Source: Rhizobium sp. LC145 (GTDB lineage: Bacteria; Pseudomonadota; Alphaproteobacteria; Rhizobiales; Rhizobiaceae). From it: DNA of 64,000 nucleotides. A program made the position numbers and the translations under genes. The stretch lies in the NCBI RefSeq assembly GCF_001005825.1, contig NZ_LBHV01000005.1, positions 248,001-312,000 of the forward strand, given 5' to 3'. The notes beneath the pieces are model-generated. The model was not told the origin of the DNA and made no database searches. It worked only from the letters and a program-made list of their open reading frames with translations. Shown here piece after piece: positions 15,821 through 24,369 of this stretch; position 1 is the stretch's first letter; every line of letters starts with the position of its first letter.

Positions 15821-17328
15821 TGCTCGACTCCCTTACGCAGCTTCTTATGGGGCTTGGAATTGCCCTTGAGCCCACCAACCTTGCGGTCGCACTTCTGGGA
15901 GCGATCCTGGGAACCGCGGTCGGCGTTCTTCCCGGTCTTGGCCCTTCCGCCACGGTCAGCCTCCTGCTGCCCGTCACCATGGTGCTTGACCAGACAAGTG
16001 CGATCATCCTGCTTGCCGGTATCTACTACGGCTCGCAGTATGGAGGCTCAATCACATCGGTGCTGATGCGTGTGCCAGGAGAGGCATCAAGCGTCATGAC
16101 ATGCTTCGACGGCTATCCTATGGCTCGCCAGGGGCGTGCCGGGGCAGCGTTGGGGATCAGTGCCTTCGGGAGCTTCATTGCTGGGATCAGCGCGACCTTG
16201 GCGATCGCGATCGTCGGCCCCGCCTTTACATCGGTGGCACTCGCATTCGGACCGGTTGAGAAAGCATCTATCGTCCTGCTCGGCCTGGTCCTTGCCGCAA
16301 GCATTGGGGGCGGATCGCGCGCAAAGGCTTGGACGATGGTGGCTCTCGGGCTTCTTCTTTCGACCACCGGCGTCGATCTGATTTCCGGTGAGGAGCGTTT
16401 CGCTTTTGGGATCAGTTACCTTCGCGACGGCTTCAACATCGCCGTCCTGGCAATGGGCCTGTTCGGAGTCAGCGAAATGCTGATGATGATCGAGAGGAGG
16501 AGTTCTGCGGAATCCGCGCCGATCCCGTCCTATCGTCTGAGGGAATTGCTCCCGACAGGTAAGGACTGGCAGGCTTCGAGAGGACCGATCGCACGCGGGA
16601 CGGTGCTCGGGTTCTTCCTTGGTCTGCTGCCGGGCGGCGGGGCGCTGGTAGCCGGCTTTGCCAGTTACCTGCTCGAAAAGAAGCTTTCCCGCTCACCAGA
16701 ACGCTTCGGCAAGGGCGCCATCGAAGGTGTCGCCGGGCCCGAAAGCGCCAATAATGCGGCCGCCCAGGCAAGCTTCATTCCGATGCTCTGCCTTGGAATT
16801 CCCGCCAATGCTGTGATCGGGATCATCATGGGCGCACTGTTGATGCAGAATGTCGTGCCAGGCCCGCAAATCCTCACCGAGCATCCTGAGCTTTTTTGGG
16901 GTATCGTTGCCAGCATGCTGGTCGGCAATGCAATGCTGGTTGTGCTCAACGTGCCGCTGATCCGGATATTCGTGCTGCTCCTGCGCATACCCGCAGCAAT
17001 GATGGCTCCGCTTATCGTGCTGTTCTGCGTCATCGGTGCGTTCAGCATGAACAATAGCTTGTTCGATGTCGGCGTGGTGATCGGATGCGGTGTGGTCGCC
17101 TATGGACTGCGCAAGGCCGGCTTCGACCTGGCTCCGCTCCTGTTGGCGTTCCTGCTCGGTTCATTGCTCGAAGAAAACCTCCGGCAAGGTTTGATCCTCG
17201 GGCTCGGCAATCCCCGGATCTTCGTGGAGAGCCCGATCAGTCTGACGGTGATACTTTTCACGGTCGCCATTCTGATCGCACCGGCCGTGAGGGATTTGAG
17301 GACGCGCCTGATCCGCAAGCCCTGCTGA
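15820..17328 (+). CDS. tctA: TctA large membrane subunit
   Basis: The 502-residue permease carries the TctA signatures GVLPGLGPSATVSLLLPVT near the N-terminus, IYYGSQYGGSITSVLMRVPG, then GLLPGGGALVAGFASYLLEK and PESANNAAAQASFIPMLCLG, with about 11-12 membrane segments. It imports a carboxylate using an ion gradient together with TctB and TctC. The ATG at 15820 lies in TAATG after GGAGGATG; the upstream in-frame GTG at 15808 is inside tctB and less likely. Confidence 0.95.
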   Translation: MLDSLTQLLMGLGIALEPTNLAVALLGAILGTAVGVLPGLGPSATVSLLLPVTMVLDQTSAIILLAGIYYGSQYGGSITSVLMRVPGEASSVMTCFDGYPMARQGRAGAALGISAFGSFIAGISATLAIAIVGPAFTSVALAFGPVEKASIVLLGLVLAASIGGGSRAKAWTMVALGLLLSTTGVDLISGEERFAFGISYLRDGFNIAVLAMGLFGVSEMLMMIERRSSAESAPIPSYRLRELLPTGKDWQASRGPIARGTVLGFFLGLLPGGGALVAGFASYLLEKKLSRSPERFGKGAIEGVAGPESANNAAAQASFIPMLCLGIPANAVIGIIMGALLMQNVVPGPQILTEHPELFWGIVASMLVGNAMLVVLNVPLIRIFVLLLRIPAAMMAPLIVLFCVIGAFSMNNSLFDVGVVIGCGVVAYGLRKAGFDLAPLLLAFLLGSLLEENLRQGLILGLGNPRIFVESPISLTVILFTVAILIAPAVRDLRTRLIRKPC

Positions 17329-17410
17329 GACACGCACCGGCGGACATCGTTAAGACCGCCGCGTCGCTGCTGAGAAAAGAACGCTCGATAAATGGGAGAG
17401 AGAGCTGGCA

Positions 17411-19801
17411 ATGCAGAACGAGCACCTGAAAACGATCGAACAACGCGTTTTGTGGCTATCGCATTGGATGATCCATCACGCCAACCACATCCGTCCAAAG
17501 GCCGACGGGATCAAGGTGGGCGGCCACCAGGCATCGTCCGCTTCACTGGTGTCGATCATGACGGCACTCTACTTCTCGGCGTTGCGTCCCGAGGATCGTG
17601 TGGCGGTGAAGCCCCATGCATCTCCTGTCTTTCATGCGATCCAGTATCTCATGGGCAATCAAAACCGCGAAAGGATGGAGAATTTCCGCGGCTATCACGG
17701 CGTCCAGAGCTATCCGAGCCGGACCAAGGACGTCGACGACGTGGATTTCTCGACCGGATCCGTCGGCTTGGGTGTCGCGATCACGTCATTTGCGTCAATG
17801 ATTCAAGACTATGTGGCCGCAAAGAGCTGGGGAAAGGACTTGAACCCAGGGCGAATGATTGCCCTGGTCGGCGACGCCGAGCTGGACGAAGGCAATATCT
17901 ACGAATGCCTGCAGGAGGGATGGAAACATGGCCTGCGCAACACGTGGTGGGTCATCGATTATAATCGCCAGTCTCTCGATGGCATCGTGCACGAGGGGCT
18001 TTTCCGGCGGATCGAGGATATCTTCAGCGCCTTCGGCTGGGACGTGGTCCGCATCAAGTACGGTGTCCTGCAACGCGCCGCCTTCGAAGAGCCGGGCGGA
18101 CTTCGGCTGCGGGAATGGATCGATAACTGCCCCAATCAGCTCTACTCGGCATTGACCTTCATGGGCGGAGCCGTCTGGCGCAAGCAGCTGATGGACGATC
18201 TGGGCGACCAGGGAGATTTGACTGCGCTGATCGAGCGGCGTAGCGACGAGGAACTGGCCACGTTGATGGAAAATCTCGGCGGTAACTGCGTCACCACCAT
18301 GGCCGAGACTTTTGCCGCTATCGATCATGATCGCCCGACCTGCTTCCTGGCTTACACTATCAAGGGCTGGGGGACACCCATCGCAGGCCACAAGGACAAT
18401 CACGGCGGACTGATGACCAAATCCCAGATGGCGACATGGCAGGCTCAGATGGGCGTGCCTGAGGGCCAGGAATGGGAAAAGTGGGCGACGGTCAATGACC
18501 CGGAACGGCTAAAGGCTTTTCTCGACAGTGTCCCCTTCTTCTCGAAAGGCCGGCGCCGTTACGAAGATGATCTGATCGCCGTCCCCGCCATTGCCGTCAG
18601 CAGCGAGCGCGAAATCTCCACGCAAATGGCCTTCGGCAAGATCCTGGACGACCTTTCCAAGAGCAGCAGCGATCTTGCCGCACGCATCGTGACGATGTCG
18701 CCGGATGTAACCGGGACAACAAACCTCGGCCCATGGGTTAATCGCCGAAAACTCTTCGCCCGAGAAACGCGCGCCGACTTGTTCATGGACCAGAAAATTC
18801 CCTCCACGGCCAAATGGGAGTTCACGCCGGAAGGGCAACATATCGAACTCGGCATCGCCGAAATGAACCTATTCCTGCTCCTGGGTGCAGCCGGTCTTTC
18901 ACACTCTCTCTTTGGCAAGCGGCTGCTGCCTATCGGCACGGTCTATGACCCATTCGTCGCGCGCGGTTTGGATGCACTGAATTACGCGTGCTACCAGGAC
19001 GCCCGCTTCATGATCGTCGGCACGCCTTCCGGCGTCACCTTGGCACCGGAGGGTGGTGCTCATCAGTCCATCGGCGCGCCTCTGATCGGCATATCGCAGG
19101 ATGGCCTTGCCGCCTTCGAGCCGGCGTTCGTCGACGAACTGGCCGTGATCATGGCCTGGGCGTTCGACTATATGCAAAGAGACGGAAGCGGCGATCCGGA
19201 TGAACGAACCTGGCTTCGCGATGAAACCGGCGGCTCGGTGTATCTGCGGCTCTCAACAAATCCGATCGAACAGCCTGTTAAACGGCTCGACGACGGCTTT
19301 CGGCAAGGGGCGGTGGACGGCGCCTACTGGCTTCGCAAACCAGGTCCTAACTGTGAGGTCGTAATCGCATATCAGGGGGTCATCGCCCCGGAGGCAATCA
19401 AAGCTGCGGGAATGATCAGCGAAGGACGGCGCGACGTGGGTGTTTTGGCGGTCACATCGGCCGATCGGCTGCATGCCGGCTGGACGGCCGCGCAGCGGGC
19501 CCGTGCGCGCGGGACGACGGCGGCACGGTGCCATGTCGAGCAGCTGATGATGAATGTCCCCCCGCATTGCAAGATCATAACAGTTATCGACGGGCATCCG
19601 GCAACGTTATCCTGGCTCGGATCGGTCACTGGACATCAGACAATACCGCTGGGAGTCGAGCATTTCGGGCAGACGGGCACGATCGCCGATCTCTACCGCC
19701 ATTTCGGAATTGACGCCGCCGGTATCGTGGAAAAGGTCAACGGCCTGACCTATGGCCGGCCACTCGCAAGACCTCTTTCGGTCGCTTGGTCCAATCCGTA
19801 G
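17411..19801 (+). CDS. AceE/MdeB-like thiamine-diphosphate E1 (transketolase family)
   Basis: The 796-residue protein is related to homodimeric pyruvate dehydrogenase E1. It has the thiamine-diphosphate motif GDAELDEGN with NRQSLDG about 35 residues later (near 155-195), AYTIKGWGTPIAGHKDNHGG, the second pyrimidine-domain segment GQHIELGIAEMNLFLLLGA and a transketolase C-terminal domain. It is shorter than AceE (about 887). No E2 or E3 gene is adjacent, so it must borrow partners or use another acceptor. Relatives such as MdeB act on 2-oxobutyrate. In this operon it would consume the 2-oxoacid released by the PLP enzyme. It starts 82 bases after tctA with GGGAGAGAGAG upstream. Confidence 0.87.
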   Translation: MQNEHLKTIEQRVLWLSHWMIHHANHIRPKADGIKVGGHQASSASLVSIMTALYFSALRPEDRVAVKPHASPVFHAIQYLMGNQNRERMENFRGYHGVQSYPSRTKDVDDVDFSTGSVGLGVAITSFASMIQDYVAAKSWGKDLNPGRMIALVGDAELDEGNIYECLQEGWKHGLRNTWWVIDYNRQSLDGIVHEGLFRRIEDIFSAFGWDVVRIKYGVLQRAAFEEPGGLRLREWIDNCPNQLYSALTFMGGAVWRKQLMDDLGDQGDLTALIERRSDEELATLMENLGGNCVTTMAETFAAIDHDRPTCFLAYTIKGWGTPIAGHKDNHGGLMTKSQMATWQAQMGVPEGQEWEKWATVNDPERLKAFLDSVPFFSKGRRRYEDDLIAVPAIAVSSEREISTQMAFGKILDDLSKSSSDLAARIVTMSPDVTGTTNLGPWVNRRKLFARETRADLFMDQKIPSTAKWEFTPEGQHIELGIAEMNLFLLLGAAGLSHSLFGKRLLPIGTVYDPFVARGLDALNYACYQDARFMIVGTPSGVTLAPEGGAHQSIGAPLIGISQDGLAAFEPAFVDELAVIMAWAFDYMQRDGSGDPDERTWLRDETGGSVYLRLSTNPIEQPVKRLDDGFRQGAVDGAYWLRKPGPNCEVVIAYQGVIAPEAIKAAGMISEGRRDVGVLAVTSADRLHAGWTAAQRARARGTTAARCHVEQLMMNVPPHCKIITVIDGHPATLSWLGSVTGHQTIPLGVEHFGQTGTIADLYRHFGIDAAGIVEKVNGLTYGRPLARPLSVAWSNP

Positions 19802-19874
19802 CTAAAAGGTCGGGCACGACTTCACAGGAACACTCAATGCGGGGCGCGGTTGATCCCAGCGCCCTGCCCTCCCC

Positions 19875-19892
19875 AAAACCTGCTTCGGTTTT
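19875..19892 (+). terminator. Hairpin after the catabolic operon
   Basis: AAAACC, TGCTTC, GGTTTT is a short stem that ends in T residues 74 bases after the E1 stop. It also abuts the stop of the leftward gene, so it could serve both strands. The stem is short and confidence is modest. Confidence 0.4.
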
Positions 19893-20212
19893 CAAGGTGA
19901 CTGCGGCTCGGTCACGACTTCGACCACCTCCCGCGAACGGATGAAGCCGCCAAGATCGCCATCCATGCCGTTGAACAGATCGACAATAGCACCGCGGGTG
20001 ACCGGCAGCGTATGAAGGCGCACAATCTTCATATCGCGCAGCGGCTGTTGCCGCCCCTCCTCTTCAATCAGCGCCGTCCTGAACGCCACGAGGTCGCTGC
20101 GCGCCTCGTCTACCGATTGGTAGAACTGGCGTGCGCAGTTTTCCAGATCGTCGCCGTAGGAGTAAGTATAGAAGGTAAAGCCCTTGTCGGTCCCTTGATC
20201 GATATCGGCCAT
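19892..20212 (-). CDS. Hypothetical protein
   Basis: The 106-residue acidic soluble protein contains FTFYTYSYGDDLENCARQFY, DEARSDLVAFRTALIEEE and TLPVTRGAIVDLFNGMDGDL. I do not recognise a family. There is no signal peptide or membrane segment. An ATG at 20212 has only a weak GGA-type ribosome site. It converges on the catabolic operon and is followed upstream by a 358-bp non-coding gap. Compact composition and clear codon bias support it as real. Confidence 0.6.
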   Translation of the reverse strand: MADIDQGTDKGFTFYTYSYGDDLENCARQFYQSVDEARSDLVAFRTALIEEEGRQQPLRDMKIVRLHTLPVTRGAIVDLFNGMDGDLGGFIRSREVVEVVTEPQSP

Positions 20213-20570
20213 ATCACGGATTCCAAGCAGAGCATTCGCGGTACGCCCCCGCCTATGCTCATTGACCCCTGGTGATCGGGGAGTTCGAAACCGTCACGAA
20301 ACGGCCCTGTAGCCTTTAGCCGGAGGCCTGTTGCATACGCCACAGGCTCCCCGACCATAAGGTCAAGGAGTGTGGTGCCGTAGCAGCCGACACCAACTTT
20401 CGTGAGGGGTTTCGACGCCCCAGGGCAGCGCGTTACTGCCTTATGTTCACTCTAGTATACCAATCCTCGGTTGTCGCGCATTTTTTTGCATGTTCTTCAT
20501 GCGCTCAACAACAAAATTGGCGGCAAAGACAATGGCTTGCCGGAGGAGAGATCAACGTTTTTTTCCGCAG
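20213..20570. other. Intergenic region with a repeated XRE-type half-operator
   Basis: No gene is evident. GTTCACTCTAGTATACC at 20445-20461 shares its first 12 bases with the left arm of the operator at 11049-11061. The remainder includes an AT-richer stretch near 20460-20560 that may contain the promoter for a gene on either side. I see no structured RNA. Confidence 0.4.
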
Positions 20571-20897
20571 TCAGTGATGCGACGCAGATGTAGAATGATG
20601 GGCGATTAGGGAGGAGAGAAAGATACGCAGGATCTCTCCAGTTTCGTCCTCGTCTTCCCTGACCATTGTATAGAGGTCATCAGTATCGAGGAGGAAGGAC
20701 ACTTTGCGCCGCATGGCAGCAAACGTCAGGCAGGGATGATGGAGAAAGACAAGGGCCGCGCTTTCGACGGCTTCGAAACTCTCACCTTGAGACACCAGAT
20801 CGTCGCCGGCAGCAGCGCTATTTAGCCATGTCGCCCGTGCCTCAATATAGGTTGAGATTAACCGTTCGAGTTCGAAATCTTGTGCGGGGTCGTTCAT
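20571..20897 (-). CDS. Hypothetical protein
   Basis: The 108-residue acidic helical protein begins MNDPAQDFELERLISTYIEA and contains FLHHPCLTFAAMRRKVSFLL and TMVREDEDETGEILRIFLSS. I cannot assign a family. The ATG at 20897 is preferred to a GTG 24 bases upstream. It diverges from the XRE gene at 21026, sharing a spacer with an 8-bp inverted repeat, so the two may be co-regulated. Its size and position suggest a small accessory protein. Confidence 0.55.
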   Translation of the reverse strand: MNDPAQDFELERLISTYIEARATWLNSAAAGDDLVSQGESFEAVESAALVFLHHPCLTFAAMRRKVSFLLDTDDLYTMVREDEDETGEILRIFLSSLIAHHSTSASHH

Positions 20898-20937
20898 GTC
20901 GGGGCTACACTCGCTGGACACGGCCGCATATTCCTTT

Positions 20938-20966
20938 GTAACTTACTTTTTTGGGCGCTAAGTTAC
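20938..20966. promoter_or_regulatory. Inverted repeat between divergent genes
   Basis: GTAACTTA and TAAGTTAC are perfect complements separated by 13 bases, between the starts of the hypothetical gene and the XRE gene. The position suits an operator for that regulator. Confidence 0.5.
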
Positions 20967-21025
20967 GATTATAATAAGTGCTATAACTTTCGTTTTCAAT
21001 CTCAAACTTACTAAAAGGGAAAGTT

Positions 21026-21265
21026 TTGATCACAGCTGAACAATGTCGAGCCGCGCGCGGCTTGTTGGACTGGACCCAAGCTGAACTGGCTCGGCGCGTG
21101 TCGATCAGCGTGGTTTCGCTCCGGGCATTTGAAGGCGGCCGAGAGATGCGCGCTTCAAATTTGAAGCTCTTGAAGCTGACTTTCGAGCAAGCCGGCGTGG
21201 TCTTCATCCCCGAAAACGGTGGCGGCGCGGGCGTACGGCTGGCAAAGCCGCGACATGCGGAATGA
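21026..21265 (+). CDS. XRE-family transcription regulator, orphan
   Basis: The 79-residue protein contains MITAEQCRAARGLLDWTQAE, LARRVSISVVSLRAFEGGRE and a C-terminal FEQAGVVFIPENGGGAGVRL, a common alphaproteobacterial small helix-turn-helix family. It starts with TTG, preceded by AAGGGA at a good distance, and the family begins at exactly this residue. It lies 79 bases before the second toxin-antitoxin pair but is probably separately promoted. Confidence 0.8.
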   Translation: MITAEQCRAARGLLDWTQAELARRVSISVVSLRAFEGGREMRASNLKLLKLTFEQAGVVFIPENGGGAGVRLAKPRHAE

Positions 21266-21344
21266 AGGGGCGGCAATTTAAAACTTGCCAAACCGAACCC
21301 CCGTGATCATATGTAGGTAAAATCACTACTTTGGGATTCCTGCC

Positions 21345-21590
21345 ATGGAAAAAGCCGTATCAGCAGCGGAGGCCAATCGCCGTTTCTCCCTGATCCTCCG
21401 CGAGGTTCGGGAGGGAGACAGCTATGTCGTGACCAGTCATGGTAAACCCGTTGCGCGCATTCTCCCCGCCGACGCTCACCAGGAGACTGCCACCGGCGCT
21501 CGATCTGCCCTGATTTCCCGCCTCGAAAAACAGCCCATCGTCCAGGCCGGAAAATGGTCGCGCGACGAGCTCTACGAGGATGACCGGTGA
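21345..21590 (+). CDS. Phd/YefM-type antitoxin
   Basis: The 81-residue protein has KAVSAAEANRRFSLILREVR and DSYVVTSHGKPVARILPAD, the Phd/YefM N-terminal fold, and an acidic C-terminus (SRDELYEDDR) that would contact the toxin. Its stop overlaps the toxin's GTG start by four bases. It is the second Phd-PIN pair in the window and is not closely similar to the first. Confidence 0.88.
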   Translation: MEKAVSAAEANRRFSLILREVREGDSYVVTSHGKPVARILPADAHQETATGARSALISRLEKQPIVQAGKWSRDELYEDDR

Positions 21591-22042
21591 GGGTTGCGTT
21601 CGACACGAATGTCCTTGCCTATGCCGAAGGGGTCAATAGCAGCGAGAAACGCGATGTTGCGCTTGATCTCGTGCGACAGCTCCCGCAGGCATCTGTCATC
21701 ATTCCGGCACAGGTGCTCGGTGAGCTCTTCAACGTTCTGGTGCGCAAGGCCGACAGAAGCCGCAGTGAGGCGCGAGAAGTCCTGCTGAGCTGGAAAGATA
21801 CGTTTTCGGTCATGCCGACCACGCCGGAAGCAATGATGATCGCTGTCGATCTCGTGACAGATCACCGGTTCAGCATATGGGATGCCGTTATCCTGGCGGT
21901 CACCTCACAGGCAGGTTGCCGCCTTCTGCTATCGGAAGACATGCATGAAGGCTTCACATGGGGAGGCGTCACCATCGTCAACCCCTTTGCGGTCCCGCGG
22001 CACGAGCTTCTGTCCATCCTGCTGAGCGGTCACCCAAATTGA
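21587..22042 (+). CDS. vapC: PIN-domain toxin (VapC-like)
   Basis: The 151-residue protein starts at GTG with RVAFDTNVLAYAEG (first PIN acidic residue). It continues with IIPAQVLGELFNVLVRKA (second) and the C-terminal FSIWDAVILAVTSQAGCRLLLSEDM (third and fourth). It would be an endoribonuclease neutralised by the upstream antitoxin. Overlap GTGA with the antitoxin shows coupling. The pair separates the catabolic operon from the kinase-PLP module and may stabilise this cargo segment. Confidence 0.88.
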   Translation: MRVAFDTNVLAYAEGVNSSEKRDVALDLVRQLPQASVIIPAQVLGELFNVLVRKADRSRSEAREVLLSWKDTFSVMPTTPEAMMIAVDLVTDHRFSIWDAVILAVTSQAGCRLLLSEDMHEGFTWGGVTIVNPFAVPRHELLSILLSGHPN

Positions 22043-22077
22043 GCGAACGAACCGGGACGTTGAACGAGCTGAGGCCC

Positions 22078-23088
22078 TTACAGCGGCCGCCGGGCCCACC
22101 GCATGTATGTCCAATCGCCCTCACCGGCCGGCACGATCTCGGATAGCTCTGTCGGCTCGGTCAATGTGGCGGCCGGCCAACCGGCTTGGGATCTCAGCCA
22201 CTCGTCCGAATAAACTGTGGACTGATAGCGGTAGCCTTTGTCCGGCATGATCGCAACGACCGTCTCCTGCGGATGGGTTCGGGCATACCAGGCCCCCACG
22301 AGTGCAGCCGCACCGCTGGTCGGGCCGACATACATCGCGCGACGGCGGTACAGTTCCCTGGTGGCACCAAACGCTTGCAACGCGCCCACCCAATGCACCT
22401 CGTCAATCAGCGTATGATCGAGGTTCCAGGGGAGAATGCTGTTGCCGAGGCCGCGCAGCAGCCGGGGACCGGCCGCATGTCCGAAGAGCACGCTGTTGTT
22501 GGTATCCACGGCGATGGCGCGCATCTCAGGAAAGAGCGAACGGAGATAGCGCGTCGTCCCGCTGAGCGATCCGCCGGAGCCGACACAGCCAACGAGGTAA
22601 TCTATCCTGCCGAGCTTTTCCACAATCATCTCGGCAAGTCGCGAATAGGCGGCTGGGTTGTCCGGATTGTCATATTGCTTTGGCCAGAACGCTCCTGGTT
22701 TGCTTTCCAGCACCCGATGCAGTTCCGCAAGCCGGCCGCTCTGATTGCCGGTCCGGCTCTCGTCTTCCACCAAGATGACGGAAGCGCCAAGCTGTTTCAG
22801 TCGTTCCTTGAAACTTGCATCCATCAGGCTTGTGGCGCTGACGATCGTAAACCCGTATCCGCGCACGGCAGCAAGCATGGCCAGCGCCATGGCGAAGGTG
22901 CCGGAGCTCGTTTCGGTGATGTGGCCGCCCGGCTGCAAGGCACCGCTTTCTTCGGCGCGATCCAGCATGTAGCGGGCAGGCAGGAGCTTCATGAGATGAA
23001 ACTGCGCCGCATAAAAGTTTGCCCCGAGCTCGATCATGCGCGGCGTTTCGTAGTCGAGAAGAAAGGATAGCTGCGGTTGCACGTTCAT
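22078..23088 (-). CDS. Cysteine-synthase-like PLP-dependent enzyme
   Basis: The 336-residue product aligns by eye with O-acetylserine sulfhydrylase-type fold II enzymes. The candidate PLP Lys is in QFHLMKLLPARYMLDRAEES where cysteine synthase has its SVKDR segment. HITETSSGTFAMALAMLAAV matches the asparagine loop with altered residues, and VGCVGSGGSLSGTTRYLR is the phosphate-binding glycine loop. Residues around the Lys and the TSGNTG loop are unusual, so it may not be a cysteine synthase. The start overlaps the GHMP kinase stop (ATGA). With that kinase it probably performs replacement or elimination on a phosphorylated hydroxy-amino acid. Confidence 0.8.
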   Translation of the reverse strand: MNVQPQLSFLLDYETPRMIELGANFYAAQFHLMKLLPARYMLDRAEESGALQPGGHITETSSGTFAMALAMLAAVRGYGFTIVSATSLMDASFKERLKQLGASVILVEDESRTGNQSGRLAELHRVLESKPGAFWPKQYDNPDNPAAYSRLAEMIVEKLGRIDYLVGCVGSGGSLSGTTRYLRSLFPEMRAIAVDTNNSVLFGHAAGPRLLRGLGNSILPWNLDHTLIDEVHWVGALQAFGATRELYRRRAMYVGPTSGAAALVGAWYARTHPQETVVAIMPDKGYRYQSTVYSDEWLRSQAGWPAATLTEPTELSEIVPAGEGDWTYMRWARRPL

Positions 23089-24056
23089 CCCCATACCGGC
23101 ATGGCATCGGCATTCACGGCAAACCTGAGAATATCAGTGAAGCCGGCTTCGCGGGCAGCCGTTGCGGCGCGCTTTGCCCGAGATGGTGCATCGCGTTCCT
23201 TCCCGTCGAGCAGAACGCCCATCAGGTTTCCGCTATGGGCAACCTGAACGCCGCAACCGTCATTCTCTTCACAAATCCGAAGAAGCGCCTCGAAGTGCTT
23301 TTTTGGAAGATGTCGCTGGTTGATGCGGGCGCTGGCCGTCGCGACGTGTCCCAACAGGCTGGCATCCTCATCAACGATAGCGCGGCGGGCAAGTCCGCGC
23401 AGGACACGAAAGCTTTCGATTTCCGAACTGTCATATTGGGCCGGCGAGAAGGCAAGGGTGTCGACCGGCGGATCATCGCGAGAGACAAATCCGACAACGT
23501 ACAGGGGTGGGTAATCGCCGGGAAAGTATTCAAGCACCCTGCCCTCGCGGTGCGCAAAGAGAACCACCCGCTCACCGAAGGCAATGCTGTCGCTTGCTGT
23601 TTCGGCCTCAACAGCCAGCCGGCAAATCAAGGAACGCCGCAGCTCCACGCCTGTCGCGGCCGCAGCAGCGCGGATTGCCGCGACGACATCCGCCGTCGAT
23701 GATCCGTAGCCGTAACCAACGGGAATTGAGGTTTCGATGGTGAGGCATCCGGAGACTTGGGAATATCCCAATTCCTGGAAGGTCAGCGCTGCGGCTTTCG
23801 CAGCCTTGCTGCGGCCGGGCGGACGCGTGCGGATGTCCCTGCCATCCTCAGGCCAGAAAGTGGCGATGGATTCCGCACATGGAAATGGAAGGGTGAGGAG
23901 CGCGCGATGAAGCCTGCCCGCCTCGTCCAGAAAGACGCCTTGCAGGATCTCGCCATGATGGGCGCTGGCCCTGCCGGTTCCGACACGAAGCGGTCGGGAA
24001 TAGACGTGACCTGGGGCTGTGCGGGTTTCGAATGGAAAGCTGTTGGGAAAGGACAT
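23085..24056 (-). CDS. GHMP-family kinase (PduX-like)
   Basis: The 323-residue protein has the GHMP ATP loop SIPVGYGYGSSTADVVAA at about 111-128, an early substrate segment GTGRASAHHGEILQG, and the C-terminal VQVAHSGNLMGVLLD motif. PduX-type members phosphorylate L-threonine; others act on sugars or mevalonate. It directly precedes and overlaps a cysteine-synthase-like PLP enzyme, so a side-chain phosphorylated Ser or Thr is a reasonable intermediate. The chosen ATG lacks a clear ribosome site, and a promoter-like AT-rich stretch lies 65-110 bases upstream. Confidence 0.8.
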   Translation of the reverse strand: MSFPNSFPFETRTAPGHVYSRPLRVGTGRASAHHGEILQGVFLDEAGRLHRALLTLPFPCAESIATFWPEDGRDIRTRPPGRSKAAKAAALTFQELGYSQVSGCLTIETSIPVGYGYGSSTADVVAAIRAAAAATGVELRRSLICRLAVEAETASDSIAFGERVVLFAHREGRVLEYFPGDYPPLYVVGFVSRDDPPVDTLAFSPAQYDSSEIESFRVLRGLARRAIVDEDASLLGHVATASARINQRHLPKKHFEALLRICEENDGCGVQVAHSGNLMGVLLDGKERDAPSRAKRAATAAREAGFTDILRFAVNADAMPVWG

Positions 24057-24119
24057 GGTGCGCGCTCTGGGAAAATCGTGACACGTCGTAAGTTTTCTCG
24101 GTGCGAGCGATGCTGTCTC

Positions 24120-24135
24120 TCCTCATTTATGAGGA
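24120..24135 (-). promoter_or_regulatory. Palindrome upstream of the kinase gene
   Basis: TCCTCA, four bases, TGAGGA is a perfect inverted repeat 64-79 bases before the kinase start, next to AT-rich sequence and a TTGACA-like hexamer (24148-24153, plus strand). It may be an operator. The rest of 24057-24330 has no gene I can support. Confidence 0.4.
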
Positions 24136-24330
24136 TAAACAATGACTTGACATAGATTTACGCTCTAACGAGTTCTTGAAGAGACGTGATCTTCCGGCCA
24201 TGTCGGCTGGTCGATTTCCGAGTTGCGAGCCGGGCGGAGCCCGGCGAGCGCCGCCACTCGCGCTTCACGGAGCCGTGAAAATCTGTCATAGACCAGGTCC
24301 TCGGGACACCCTGCGGCGGACCGTTGGACC

Positions 24331-24359
24331 GGACGCGGTGGATGTCATTCACCGCGTCC
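24331..24359 (-). terminator. Hairpin after the DUF932 gene
   Basis: GGACGCGGTG and CACCGCGTCC form a perfect 10-bp stem with a 9-base loop just downstream of the DUF932 stop at 24370. There is no strong T-run, but the stem is very stable and well placed. Confidence 0.6.
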
Positions 24360-24369
24360 GGCCCAACCC

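Noticed and set aside
22186..23070. Open frame antisense to the cysteine-synthase-like gene
   Set aside because: Shadow frame; the opposite strand has the glycine loop and ATGA coupling.
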